DNA of 64,000 bases. Origin: Sporosarcina quadrami. Lineage in GTDB: Bacteria; Bacillota; Bacilli; Bacillales_A; Planococcaceae. The position numbers and the translations under genes are program-made. Shown one piece after another: positions 36,443-43,998 of the stretch. Position 1 is the first letter of the stretch, and the number at the start of each line of letters is the position of its first letter. The notes under the pieces are model-generated. The model was not told the DNA's origin, did not search any database, and was given only the letters and a program-made list of their open reading frames with translations. The stretch lies in contig NZ_JACSQN010000003.1 in NCBI RefSeq assembly GCF_014836615.1, forward strand, positions 62,001 to 126,000. The letters are read 5' to 3'.

Positions 36443-36889
36443 TTACATCCCCTTAAATTGAAGAATTGTTTTTAATTTGCGGAACGTCTCTACGAACGAT
36501 TGAAGCTCGTGTTCATCGATTTGATCGCCGAACAGTTTAATGATGCTATCATATACGGCTTCACCGGATACTTTAAGGAGTTCTGCACCTGACTCCGTCA
36601 GCAATACGATTTTCGCCCGCTGATCGAGCGGATCACGGCTCGACTCGACAAGTCCCATCTGTTCAAGTTTTTTCAGACGTGTGGAAATCGCACTTTTATG
36701 TACCCCTTGGATCTCTGCTAGTTTACTGTTAGATAAAGGCCCTTGTGTCGCCAGGATTTTTAATACTTGAATCTGTTCAGGCGAGTACTCTTTCCAAATG
36801 TCTACATCGACGGATTTCATCACATGCTCCGTCCCGTAAATCATCACTTCCTCAAACAGCTCAACTGCTTCTTTTAATTGCTCTTTCAA
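36443..36889 (-). CDS. MarR family transcriptional regulator
   Basis: 148-aa winged-helix repressor. The recognition helix region is HKSAISTRLKKLEQMG and the wing contains SSRDPLDQRAKIVLLT. It is paired with an MMPL exporter as in the B. subtilis ydgG-ydgH pair. TTG at 36889 is the preferred start, 9 nt after GAGGGGG; an upstream TTG at 36907 lies inside the operator. It very likely represses its own operon. Confidence 0.9.
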   Translation of the reverse strand: MKEQLKEAVELFEEVMIYGTEHVMKSVDVDIWKEYSPEQIQVLKILATQGPLSNSKLAEIQGVHKSAISTRLKKLEQMGLVESSRDPLDQRAKIVLLTESGAELLKVSGEAVYDSIIKLFGDQIDEHELQSFVETFRKLKTILQFKGM

Positions 36890-36900
36890 TATAGTAGACC

Positions 36901-36947
36901 CCCTCAACTAATATACATAGTTTAGGGGGTCTACTAAATAACGTCAA
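36901..36947 (-). promoter_or_regulatory. marR-MMPL promoter with overlapping MarR operator
   Basis: Minus-strand TTGACG (36947-36942) and TAAACT (36924-36919) are 17 bp apart. CCCTCAACTA (36901-36910) and TAGTTTAGGG (36918-36927) form an inverted repeat of 10-bp arms with one mismatch and a 7-bp centre. The palindrome covers the -10 and start site, which would block transcription. Confidence 0.75.
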
Positions 36948-37116
36948 TAGATAAGAGTAGAGATGAATCGCATCACTTCTTTATAAAGCTTGATAGTGAA
37001 GGGATAATAGAGATTATGACAATTTAATGACGATGTTTTCTAAAGAGGAATGGCAAAGAAGAGAGGAAATGAAACAGGAGCCATAAAGCCCTCAAAAGGC
37101 AAAATGACTCCTGATT

Positions 37117-37557
37117 TCATAACGCTGGGCTAGTTGTCCTGACGAACCGACGGATCATCCAGGCGACCACAAAACTGAACACAAGATGGCTGGCTGTCCA
37201 GTAGAACCAAGCCATGCCATCATCTGCGGCGGGCGGCTTGTCAGTGAGCAACGTCAAAAAGAATAATAGTCCGCTGCCCACGGTGTATATTAGGACGTAA
37301 GGCCATAAGTGATAGTGCCAATGAAAGAAGAACAGCACATAATAGAGTCCAATGACACTGACAATGCAGAAAACATAATGGAAAAAAATTCCGAACAGCA
37401 CACTGTCTTGAAAGACATGGATGACAGGGAAGTAATCCACGTTATACAGCAGGACATACGCTTCATTCCCTGTCAGTATATGGACGAGAAGCATCAGTAC
37501 AGCTAATACACTCCCGCTTACGATTCCAATGCCGATCAGCTGCATGAATGGCTTCAT
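37117..37557 (-). CDS. Hypothetical integral membrane protein, 146 aa
   Basis: Four predicted membrane helices (about 6-28, 50-75, 85-105 and 118-138) with several His and aromatic residues (FFHWHYHLWPY). The start has GGAGGAAATCGT before the ATG. I do not recognise a family. It is transcribed in the same direction as the signal-peptidase-like gene 161 bp upstream, in a gap without clear signals. Confidence 0.75.
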   Translation of the reverse strand: MKPFMQLIGIGIVSGSVLAVLMLLVHILTGNEAYVLLYNVDYFPVIHVFQDSVLFGIFFHYVFCIVSVIGLYYVLFFFHWHYHLWPYVLIYTVGSGLLFFLTLLTDKPPAADDGMAWFYWTASHLVFSFVVAWMIRRFVRTTSPAL

Positions 37558-37718
37558 ACGATTTCCTCCTCGGACTATAGATGCTTTTCTATTCCCAAAG
37601 CCGTCCGTCGTAAAACCGTCGGGTACTGCATGTGATAGAAATGTATTTGTAAGATAGGTTTCTTAACTTTTTGAGTAAGCGGGCAATGTCCGATCCGACG
37701 AGGGTTTTCGAGAAAAGA

Positions 37719-38873
37719 TTATTCAGCAGTACCGGTAATGACTCCTTCAATCTCCCCGATCGGCAAAGGACCGTACTCACGGCTATCGTAACCTCGCCAC
37801 CATTGATCCACGAGGATGAATACCGTATTTACTTCTACGTTTTCCGCTGGCATATCCATATTGAAGTATGCCCTTGTCGCTTGTTCATCCGCGATGGCGC
37901 TTGAGGGGGTCACTTCAAAGTACTCTTCTTCGCCAAAGCCGCGCGTTGTTGCTTTGCCGTAAAATGTATCAAGCATCTTACCATCGATAAACACTTGCCC
38001 GCCTTTAATTTCAACCGTTTCACCAGGTAAGCCAACGACTCTTCCAATATACATTTCAGGAACTGCCGGATTTTTAGCAATCACGGAAGATGGCATATGA
38101 TAGTAAACGGCTTGGCCCCGTTTGACCTCGTTGAAATCAGTTGAAGCGACAAGATGCCCGTGCTCATGGGATTCGAAATCGTGATTTCCTCTATCCATCG
38201 AATCGGATCCCCATTCAATCAAAAATGTATGTTCATTTTGTGGTGCAATCTCCAAACGCTCGGGTGTTATGTCATCGGTAATCACTTCTGGGTTATCCAA
38301 ATATGTGCGAGTTGAAAATTCTACTCCATCTTCACCCCTAAGTCTTCGTGGACCAAATTTCTCCAATGAGTATGTGAATCCTTGTGTGCCGTTCACTTTA
38401 ATGGTAAACGTGTCGCCGTTTTGTTCAATTGTGTAATTTTCATACGTGCCAGGAGTTAAAAGAGGTTCCTTGATTTTATAACTACGCAAGTATGCTTCCT
38501 TATCCACTTTACCTGACATAAAACTTGAACCAAGGAAATTATCTTCAATCGTCAATGAAGTTCCATTGAATGATAAAACGTATCGTGTAGGACTCGTTTG
38601 ACTCGTTTGTTCCAAAAGCATGCCATCCCATGAAGTCGTTACATTCGTTGTTCCTGACTCACCGATGTTGATATACAAGCCGATACCGACGGAGAATAAA
38701 ACAATCAGTGAAACGATGGATGGCAGTAACGACTTCATATGGAACTTCCTTTTGAAAGGTTGCTGTTGGAAGAGTAGACGGCGTGCCTTCTCCTTTTGCA
38801 CAGGAGTCGGTTGAAATGCATTTTTGAGATTTTCGAAACCCTGTTCCATATCTTCGTCAGATAAGCGTTTCAT
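37719..38873 (-). CDS. Membrane anti-sigma-like protein with signal-peptidase-like sensor domain lacking the catalytic Lys
   Basis: Cytosolic N-terminus (1-48), one membrane helix (about 50-70) and a large extracytoplasmic part. Residues 215-380 match type I signal peptidase boxes: SDSM with Ser225 (box B), RGQAVYYHMP (box C), RVVGLPGETVEIKGGQVFI (box D) and YDSREYG (box E). The Lys expected directly before the Arg of box D is Gly277 (YIGRVVG), read directly from the codons ATT GGA AGA. So it probably binds rather than cuts. It overlaps the ECF sigma gene by 17 bp, the arrangement of a sigma/anti-sigma pair. Start ATG 38873 with GAAAGGTGG. 384 aa. The anti-sigma role is inferred from topology and coupling. 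Confidence 0.75.
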   Translation of the reverse strand: MKRLSDEDMEQGFENLKNAFQPTPVQKEKARRLLFQQQPFKRKFHMKSLLPSIVSLIVLFSVGIGLYINIGESGTTNVTTSWDGMLLEQTSQTSPTRYVLSFNGTSLTIEDNFLGSSFMSGKVDKEAYLRSYKIKEPLLTPGTYENYTIEQNGDTFTIKVNGTQGFTYSLEKFGPRRLRGEDGVEFSTRTYLDNPEVITDDITPERLEIAPQNEHTFLIEWGSDSMDRGNHDFESHEHGHLVASTDFNEVKRGQAVYYHMPSSVIAKNPAVPEMYIGRVVGLPGETVEIKGGQVFIDGKMLDTFYGKATTRGFGEEEYFEVTPSSAIADEQATRAYFNMDMPAENVEVNTVFILVDQWWRGYDSREYGPLPIGEIEGVITGTAE

Positions 38874-39366
38874 TCGAAAAACCACCTTTCTCCAGTTCTT
38901 TTTTGAATGCAACAAGTGCTCTCGATAAACTCATCTTCACTTTTCCATCTGACCAATTAAGGATAGCTGAAGCTTCTTTCGTCGAAAAACCTTGGATTTT
39001 CCGCAGAAGGATCACTTGCTGGTAACTTGGTTTCAATTGATGGAGCGCTTCGTAAAATTGCTGCTGCTGAGAATTCAAAAGGACAATTTCCTCTGAGGAC
39101 CGTTCGTTCTTTGGCGTATAACCATGTAAGTCAAAGTAATACAAAACAGGATGCTTCTTTCTGAGATAACTGATAGTTGTTGTATAGGCAATGCGGAAAA
39201 TCCAGGTTTTCACATGGGAGTCGCCCTTGAATGTATGTTCATTCCGGATGACTTTCATAAATGTCTCCTGGGACAGATCCTCGGCAGTATGGGGATCCTT
39301 CACAAGCATAAGGATGTAGCTAAAAACGGAATCATAATAATCACTAAACCATACTTGACTGGACAA
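38857..39366 (-). CDS. ECF RNA polymerase sigma factor
   Basis: 169-aa ECF sigma factor. Region 2 includes EDLSQETFMKVIRNEHTF and VKTWIFRIAYTTTISYLRKK; region 4 includes FSTKEASAILNWSDGKVKMSLSR shown here in part as DGKVKMSLSRAL. It resembles the SigX/SigV/YlaC group but I cannot name an orthologue. TTG at 39366 has GAGGTG 6 nt upstream. An ECF-like pair, GTTACC (39419-39414) and CGTC (39398-39395), lies upstream on the minus strand with a 15-bp spacer and may be an autoregulated promoter (weak evidence). Confidence 0.88.
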   Translation of the reverse strand: MSSQVWFSDYYDSVFSYILMLVKDPHTAEDLSQETFMKVIRNEHTFKGDSHVKTWIFRIAYTTTISYLRKKHPVLYYFDLHGYTPKNERSSEEIVLLNSQQQQFYEALHQLKPSYQQVILLRKIQGFSTKEASAILNWSDGKVKMSLSRALVAFKKELEKGGFSNETLI

Positions 39367-39463
39367 ATCGTTCACCTCACTTAGTAATAACTTAGACGCA
39401 ATCTATGAAAATCGGTAACGGTTTTATAGTAAGATTAGGGGAAATCATTAGGAGGAAAGTAGA

Positions 39464-39925
39464 ATGAGGGGAATCATGTTTCAAATAAGAAACGAATATG
39501 GCAAACAGTTGGCGGATCTCTTAGTGGATATCGTCGACCCGGCATGGGTGTGGTCCATCGATCCGGTCGAATCGTACAAGGTGGAAAATGATACCTTGGC
39601 CTATCCGCTCTTCTCGGATGTTATTATGGATGGTCAGGAGTTTTCAGAGTTAATTAACACGCATGTCTACTATCTCATATTTGCGGATTTGAAAGCTTTT
39701 CCAACGAGAGAAAGTATCGTTAAAGTAAAAAAAGATGAGGACTTCATGCGAAGTGAATGCCAGTTGGCTATTTTATTGATCGATTCTGTGTATACGCTGA
39801 TTTTAGCTAAAGACGAAGAGGTGATCCGTAAACTCGGCGAATGTGCTAGGTCGAAAGAATTCACGGAAATTGAATATGTAACGGATGAGCAAGCGAGCGG
39901 AATGATGCTGACAGTTTGGGGATAG
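39464..39925 (+). CDS. DUF2691-like protein
   Basis: 153-aa cytosolic protein starting MRGIMFQIRNEYGKQLADLL, a start typical of the DUF2691 family found in Bacillus relatives. No catalytic motif is apparent. ATG has AGGAGG upstream. It is divergent from the ECF sigma gene and ends just before a repeat array. Confidence 0.65.
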   Translation: MRGIMFQIRNEYGKQLADLLVDIVDPAWVWSIDPVESYKVENDTLAYPLFSDVIMDGQEFSELINTHVYYLIFADLKAFPTRESIVKVKKDEDFMRSECQLAILLIDSVYTLILAKDEEVIRKLGECARSKEFTEIEYVTDEQASGMMLTVWG

Positions 39926-39935
39926 GGTTTTATAA

Positions 39936-40277
39936 GCGCCCGTTCCGTGGAGAAAAGGAGCCGCACGGTCACATAGAGCGGTTCTCTGTGCCCGTTCTCT
40001 GAAGAAAAGGAGCCGCACGGTCACATAGAGCGGTTCTCTGTGCCTGTGCTCTGAAGAAAAGAAGCCGTCCGGTCACATAGAGCGGTTCTCTGTGCCCGTT
40101 CTCTGAAGAAAAGAAGCCGCACGGTCACATAGAGCGGTTCTCTGTGCCCGTTCTCTGAAGAAAAGGAGCCGCGCGGTCACATAGAGCGGTCCTCTGTGCC
40201 CGTCCGCCGAAGAAAAGAAGCCGCGCGGTCACATAGAGCGGTCCTCTGTGCCCGTCCGCCGAAGAAAAAGGAGCCGT
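39936..40277. repeat. Tandem array of 52-bp units (family A/B), 6 full copies
   Basis: CGGTCACAT recurs at 39966, 40018, 40070, 40122, 40174 and 40226, always 52 bp apart (the 40070 copy begins at C of CGGTC). Half units flank both ends. Each has the inverted core AGAG-N5-CTCT and then GTGCCCGT. Aligned without gaps, the unit shares about 28 of 52 positions with the 4557-5262 unit, concentrated in the first 30. It lies between convergent genes. Confidence 0.93.
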
Positions 40278-40310
40278 TACTCGTAATTACGCAATCATAA
40301 CAACAAAAAT

Positions 40311-40359
40311 AGAGCTATCACAGAATCAGGATCATTCAACTGATATCCACGACAGCTCT
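40311..40359 (-). terminator. Terminator of the ECF/anti-sigma pair
   Basis: AGAGCT (40311-40316) pairs with AGCTCT (40354-40359) with a partly paired interior. The minus strand continues ATTTTTG. Confidence 0.55.
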
Positions 40360-40368
40360 CTCTTTTAT

Positions 40369-41943
40369 TTATTCACCCATCAATGGAACTTTCCATTGAT
40401 TTTCGACAGGATAATAACTTCTCGTCGATACAAGATGCAATGTTAAATCCTCTGGAACTTCTTCTAATCCAATCAATTGTAAGTCGAATTTCGCTATATG
40501 ACGCCCGTTCTCATCGGTTTCATTTAAAACAGAACCGCTATAAGTAGTAGGGTAACTATTTCCTTCTCCATCTACTGCAATCCAATCCCCGAAACTTGCA
40601 TCAGGTGACTCCATACCACCTTTCAATTTAATGATGACTGATTTGTCTTCACCAAATAGAGGCTTTTTCACACTATGAACTGTTAATTGATTCCCTTTGA
40701 AGTCGAACACCACAGGATCTTTCTTAATGCTATCCGGTTTAAATGTCTTTGAAATATCCGTTGCTTCTGTTTTATATACGCCATCGAGTACAAAAGTTAG
40801 TTGGTTTTCATCTTTAGGTACAAAGGAGTTTACCCATTTAGTGCCTCCAGCTGCACCGATGTCTTCGCCCGATCCTTGCAACATGCCGGATGCTTCCGAC
40901 TCTGTACGTTCAGTTGAATAAATCACTTTTCCGTCCTCGTTTTCAATATGGTACATAATTTCTGTACTATCACCAAGTACAAGTGAATTCATGATATTTT
41001 TACCGAATTTATCCTCCAACATAAGCTTCGCTGCCTCGAAATTCTGTTGTTCATCGTTAGTGAATTTCGTCTCAAAGTAGAGTGCTGCTGTAGAAGGCGC
41101 TGTTTGTAATTTTTTTAGTTGAACTTGAACTCCATGGTGAACAGATGTTGCATTTTTCAAGTCCACCATTTTTGTCAATTTGCGATTTTCCTGCAAATCA
41201 ATCGGAACTTCCAATTTCCAGTTACCTTTTACCCCATTCATTTCGACTAAGTCAAACCGGATAGTTACATTCTCTGATTCACTATAATTATTCATGGAAA
41301 ACTCAATGTTGCCGTAGTCGCTTCCTTCCTGCCAACTTGTTCCCCATTGACCTATTTCACGACCGTTTTGATCGGAGGCTGTAACGGTATTGCCAGACTC
41401 ATGAAATTTTAAATCCGTATCCATCGGTTTGCCATTTTTATTCAAAATCTTATAAGAAAGCGAGACTCTTGAGGAGTCAGCGATGACGTCTTCCACGACA
41501 AACGTCAGTCCCTGATCTTCGACTTGCAAATCCACCCGTTGAATGAGACCGGCATCCGCAGCCATTTTCAGTCCATCATCGACTTGATCGGTTGAGAATA
41601 GACCACCGAGAAATTGGGCAAAGCTTGGGTTGACTGTTACTCCGATGCCAACTGCCAAAACGAGTCCTGCAGCTGAAACCGCAACACGCTTCCAAGTGGC
41701 ATTGCGCCAAATTTTTTTTGGTTTCCTATAAGGCTCTACCTGTTCCAGAATTAAGTCAGTAAAGTTTTCTGGCAACAAGGGTGTTTGTAAAGTTTCTTCG
41801 ATGAAGCGATTCTCTTCCTTAAAGGCATCTACGACTTTCGAACAAGACTTACAAGAATCCACATGCATTTCTATAGTATGTTGTTCCTCTTTCGATAACA
41901 GATTATCCGTAAACTGTGATAGTTTATCCACCGTTGGACAGTT
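40369..41943 (-). CDS. Zinc-finger anti-sigma factor with DUF4179-type extracytoplasmic region
   Basis: N-terminal zinc-binding anti-sigma domain with H28, C32 and C35 (MHVDSCKSC), a membrane helix at about 88-108, then some 400 extracytoplasmic residues with DUF4179/DUF5643-like beta domains (SFAQFLGGLFSTDQ, VVEDVIADSSRVSLSY, FKPDSIKKDPVVFDF). Such proteins are the cognate anti-sigma factors of SigV/SigM-like ECF sigmas. ATG 41943 lies within the end of the sigma gene (20-bp overlap), with AAGGAGG. 524 aa; the ligand is unknown. Confidence 0.88.
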   Translation of the reverse strand, partial: NCPTVDKLSQFTDNLLSKEEQHTIEMHVDSCKSCSKVVDAFKEENRFIEETLQTPLLPENFTDLILEQVEPYRKPKKIWRNATWKRVAVSAAGLVLAVGIGVTVNPSFAQFLGGLFSTDQVDDGLKMAADAGLIQRVDLQVEDQGLTFVVEDVIADSSRVSLSYKILNKNGKPMDTDLKFHESGNTVTASDQNGREIGQWGTSWQEGSDYGNIEFSMNNYSESENVTIRFDLVEMNGVKGNWKLEVPIDLQENRKLTKMVDLKNATSVHHGVQVQLKKLQTAPSTAALYFETKFTNDEQQNFEAAKLMLEDKFGKNIMNSLVLGDSTEIMYHIENEDGKVIYSTERTESEASGMLQGSGEDIGAAGGTKWVNSFVPKDENQLTFVLDGVYKTEATDISKTFKPDSIKKDPVVFDFKGNQLTVHSVKKPLFGEDKSVIIKLKGGMESPDASFGDWIAVDGEGNSYPTTYSGSVLNETDENGRHIAKFDLQLIGLEEVPEDLTLHLVSTRSYYPVENQWKVPLMGE

Positions 41944-42490
41944 CATGAAAATAGCCTCCTTCACGTTTCGTAGTTTCTCTCATTTTTTTCTTTGCCCGAT
42001 GCAATTTATTACGCACGGTTGAAAGCGGAACGCCCATAATCTCGCTAATCTCCTCATAGTTCACTTCATTTATATAGCGCAGGAGAATAATCAAGCGTTC
42101 ATCGTCTGGTAAAGTCGAAACTAATCGTTCCAACTGCCGTTTTTTCTCGTGTTTCAAAAAAATAATTTCTGGATGATTCGGATTGACCACTTTTTCTTCG
42201 TCTACTTCAATTTGCACCGTTGTATACTGCTTTTTCCGGAACTCATCCATACAATGATTGACGGCCACCCGGTAGAGCCAGCTTGAGAATGAACCGTCTG
42301 CTTTGTATTTATCAAGATTACGGTACACTTTGATGAATGCATCTTGTACGAAATCTTGTGCATCTTGTGGATTTCTAGTCATCCGCAAAACGGTCGCATA
42401 CAGTTGATTTTTATATTTGTTGATAATGTTGGCATACGCTTCTTTATCGCCAGCTAACACTTGTTGAATCCACAGCTGTTCTTCTTCCAT
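41924..42490 (-). CDS. ECF RNA polymerase sigma factor
   Basis: 188-aa ECF sigma factor. Region 2: AQDFVQDAFIKVYRNLDKY and FSSWLYRVAVNHCMDEFRKK; region 4: PLSTVRNKLHRAKKKMRE. Closest in style to Bacillus SigV/SigM, but orthology is not settled. ATG 42490 has AAGGAGG 5 nt upstream; the frame extends 51 bp further. A TGAAAC sequence (minus strand, 42541-42536) may be a -35 of an ECF promoter, but no matching -10 at the right distance is seen. Confidence 0.92.
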   Translation of the reverse strand: MEEEQLWIQQVLAGDKEAYANIINKYKNQLYATVLRMTRNPQDAQDFVQDAFIKVYRNLDKYKADGSFSSWLYRVAVNHCMDEFRKKQYTTVQIEVDEEKVVNPNHPEIIFLKHEKKRQLERLVSTLPDDERLIILLRYINEVNYEEISEIMGVPLSTVRNKLHRAKKKMRETTKREGGYFHELSNGG

Positions 42491-42773
42491 AGTAGCCTCC
42501 TTGCTAAAACGATCATGCGCATGGTTCGTTTTGTGTTTCATTTAGTATAACGGGTGGAGCGACTAGAAAATTTCAATGATGTGAATTTAATTTTCGTGGA
42601 TAGGTTTTATTCGATAAGAATTACATCGGGTTCATATATTTTTTATTGTTAGATAATACTCTTAAGATCTATATACCGGAATTATCTGCTAACATTTCTC
42701 CGTTGGCTGTAATAGAAACGTTTCCGTTTTTCACAGCGCTTACAACGATGAGAAGGAAGAACAGTTACAACAT

Positions 42774-42980
42774 CTATTCTTCCTTTACTCTTTTGAGATA
42801 TTCAAAAAAACCTGGGACGCTACTATCAATTTTTCCTTCTTTTAATATTCGAATAATCTTTTCTTTCAAGTCTTGTTCAAGATCATCTTTATTATTCATA
42901 CTAGTTTGAGATAAAGAAGCTACTATCTTAGGCTGTACTTTTTCGATGATAAATTCGATATCTTGTTCTCTTAAATCCAT
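42774..42980 (-). CDS. Small RsoA/sigma-region-2-like protein, 68 aa
   Basis: Acidic helical 68-aa protein with DDLEQDLKEKIIRILKEG and SVPGFFEYLKR. This pattern is seen in small partners of split sigma factors (RsoA in the B. subtilis SigO system) and in region 2.1 of related sigma factors. ATG overlaps the stop of the YvrJ gene (TAATG), with AAGGAGAAG as ribosome site. The operon order sigma-YvrJ-small protein supports a sigma partner role. This is inference from composition and context. Confidence 0.6.
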   Translation of the reverse strand: MDLREQDIEFIIEKVQPKIVASLSQTSMNNKDDLEQDLKEKIIRILKEGKIDSSVPGFFEYLKRVKEE

Positions 42981-43132
42981 TATTTCTTCTCCTTAGAAGA
43001 AAGGATGATTGTTAATTTATTAATAGCAGTTTCTAACATCCCAATTTTTTTCTCAAACCGAATAAGAAGGTAAACGGCTACAGCTATGGGAAAACCTAAA
43101 TTACTAATTAAATTCATCGACTCTTCATTCAA
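42980..43132 (-). CDS. YvrJ family small membrane protein
   Basis: A 50-aa protein with one membrane helix (NLGFPIAVAVYLLIRFEKK), then a short amphipathic tail (AINKLTIILSSKEKK): the YvrJ pattern. In B. subtilis YvrJ is made with oxalate decarboxylase under SigO. TTG at 43132 follows AAAGGGG, 1 bp after the sigma stop. Its function is unknown. Confidence 0.8.
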   Translation of the reverse strand: MNEESMNLISNLGFPIAVAVYLLIRFEKKIGMLETAINKLTIILSSKEKK

Positions 43133-43133
43133 T

Positions 43134-43646
43134 TTACGACATCCCCTTTCTAAGTTTGGATATTGCATTTTTTTTTGCTTTTGTTACAGCCTGCTGAGTA
43201 ATACCAAGAATCACAGCAACTTCGGTGTCCTTCAAATTATCCACGTAAATACGATTCAGAAGCATTCGTTGCCTGTCAGTAAGGCTAAGAAAAAGACTAT
43301 ATAAAATAGGATCACTTATTACCTGTTCTAACTTTTCTCCAGGATACTCCTTGATTTCATGGTCTGTTATTAACTCAATATTTCTTTGACCACTCTCATT
43401 TTCTTGGTCTAAAGAGAGTTGGTATATTTTGTCTCTTTTTCTCTGTTTTTGGTCGAAATGTCTGCTTTCAAAATGAATCAGTTTAATAAAATAACTAATA
43501 CAACGAATGATATAAAAATGTTTTTTAAAGTGGTGGTCCAACCTTTCTTTGTTTTCCTGTGTTGGATTTTTCATATATATCTTGTAAACATCTTTGTTTT
43601 CAGCGATACTCATAAAACTCTCTAAAATTCGATCATTTCCTTTCAT
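43134..43646 (-). CDS. Sigma-70-like factor of the SigO/YvrI type
   Basis: 170-aa protein. The C-terminal half is sigma region 4 (SLTDRQRMLLNRIYVDN, DTEVAVILGITQQAVTKAKK). The N-terminal half is a divergent helical region that keeps only traces of region 2 (RLDHHFKKHFYIIRCISYFIK). This resembles YvrI and the UviA/TcdR group. Together with YvrJ and the 68-aa gene it forms a coupled three-gene operon. ATG with GGGGTGG upstream. Targets may include the SLH gene or the 424-aa gene nearby, but no promoter motif can be proved. Confidence 0.78.
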   Translation of the reverse strand: MKGNDRILESFMSIAENKDVYKIYMKNPTQENKERLDHHFKKHFYIIRCISYFIKLIHFESRHFDQKQRKRDKIYQLSLDQENESGQRNIELITDHEIKEYPGEKLEQVISDPILYSLFLSLTDRQRMLLNRIYVDNLKDTEVAVILGITQQAVTKAKKNAISKLRKGMS

Positions 43647-43998
43647 GCTTCCACCCCTCTAACGTTGAATAATATAGATCATATGTTCGCTTTAAAGGTA
43701 AAAAAAATTAGTTGTTAAATATAAAGGGGAATTCCCCTGTAATTTAACAACCCAAAAGAAAATATATCTAATACTATTTGATTATACTATATAAACTACT
43801 TCTATTCCATATTTGGTAAAAATCTAATCGCTTATCTTCAATATTTTCATGACTTATTTGCTTTTAAACCTAATTTCAGGCCATTGAGTCCATTATTAAA
43901 TAAATGTTATACGTTTTTTTATTTTCTTTTCGTCGCAAAGTTTTAACTCTGATAAGTATTCGTGTTAATATAAAAGAAAATCAGAAAGGAAGTAAAGT
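43647..43998. promoter_or_regulatory. Divergent intergenic region with a large palindrome (43711-43751)
   Basis: GTTGTTAAAT (43711-43720) and ATTTAACAAC (43742-43751) are perfect complements and flank the 12-bp self-complementary GGGGAATTCCCC (43726-43737). The region separates the leftward sigma gene from the rightward SLH gene, so a regulator could bind here. No clear -35/-10 pair is seen. The remaining AT-rich sequence holds nothing recognisable. Confidence 0.6.

Noticed and set aside
42490..42541. Autoregulated ECF promoter of the SigV-like gene
   Set aside because: TGAAAC is present but no CGTA/CGTC lies 16-17 bp downstream.
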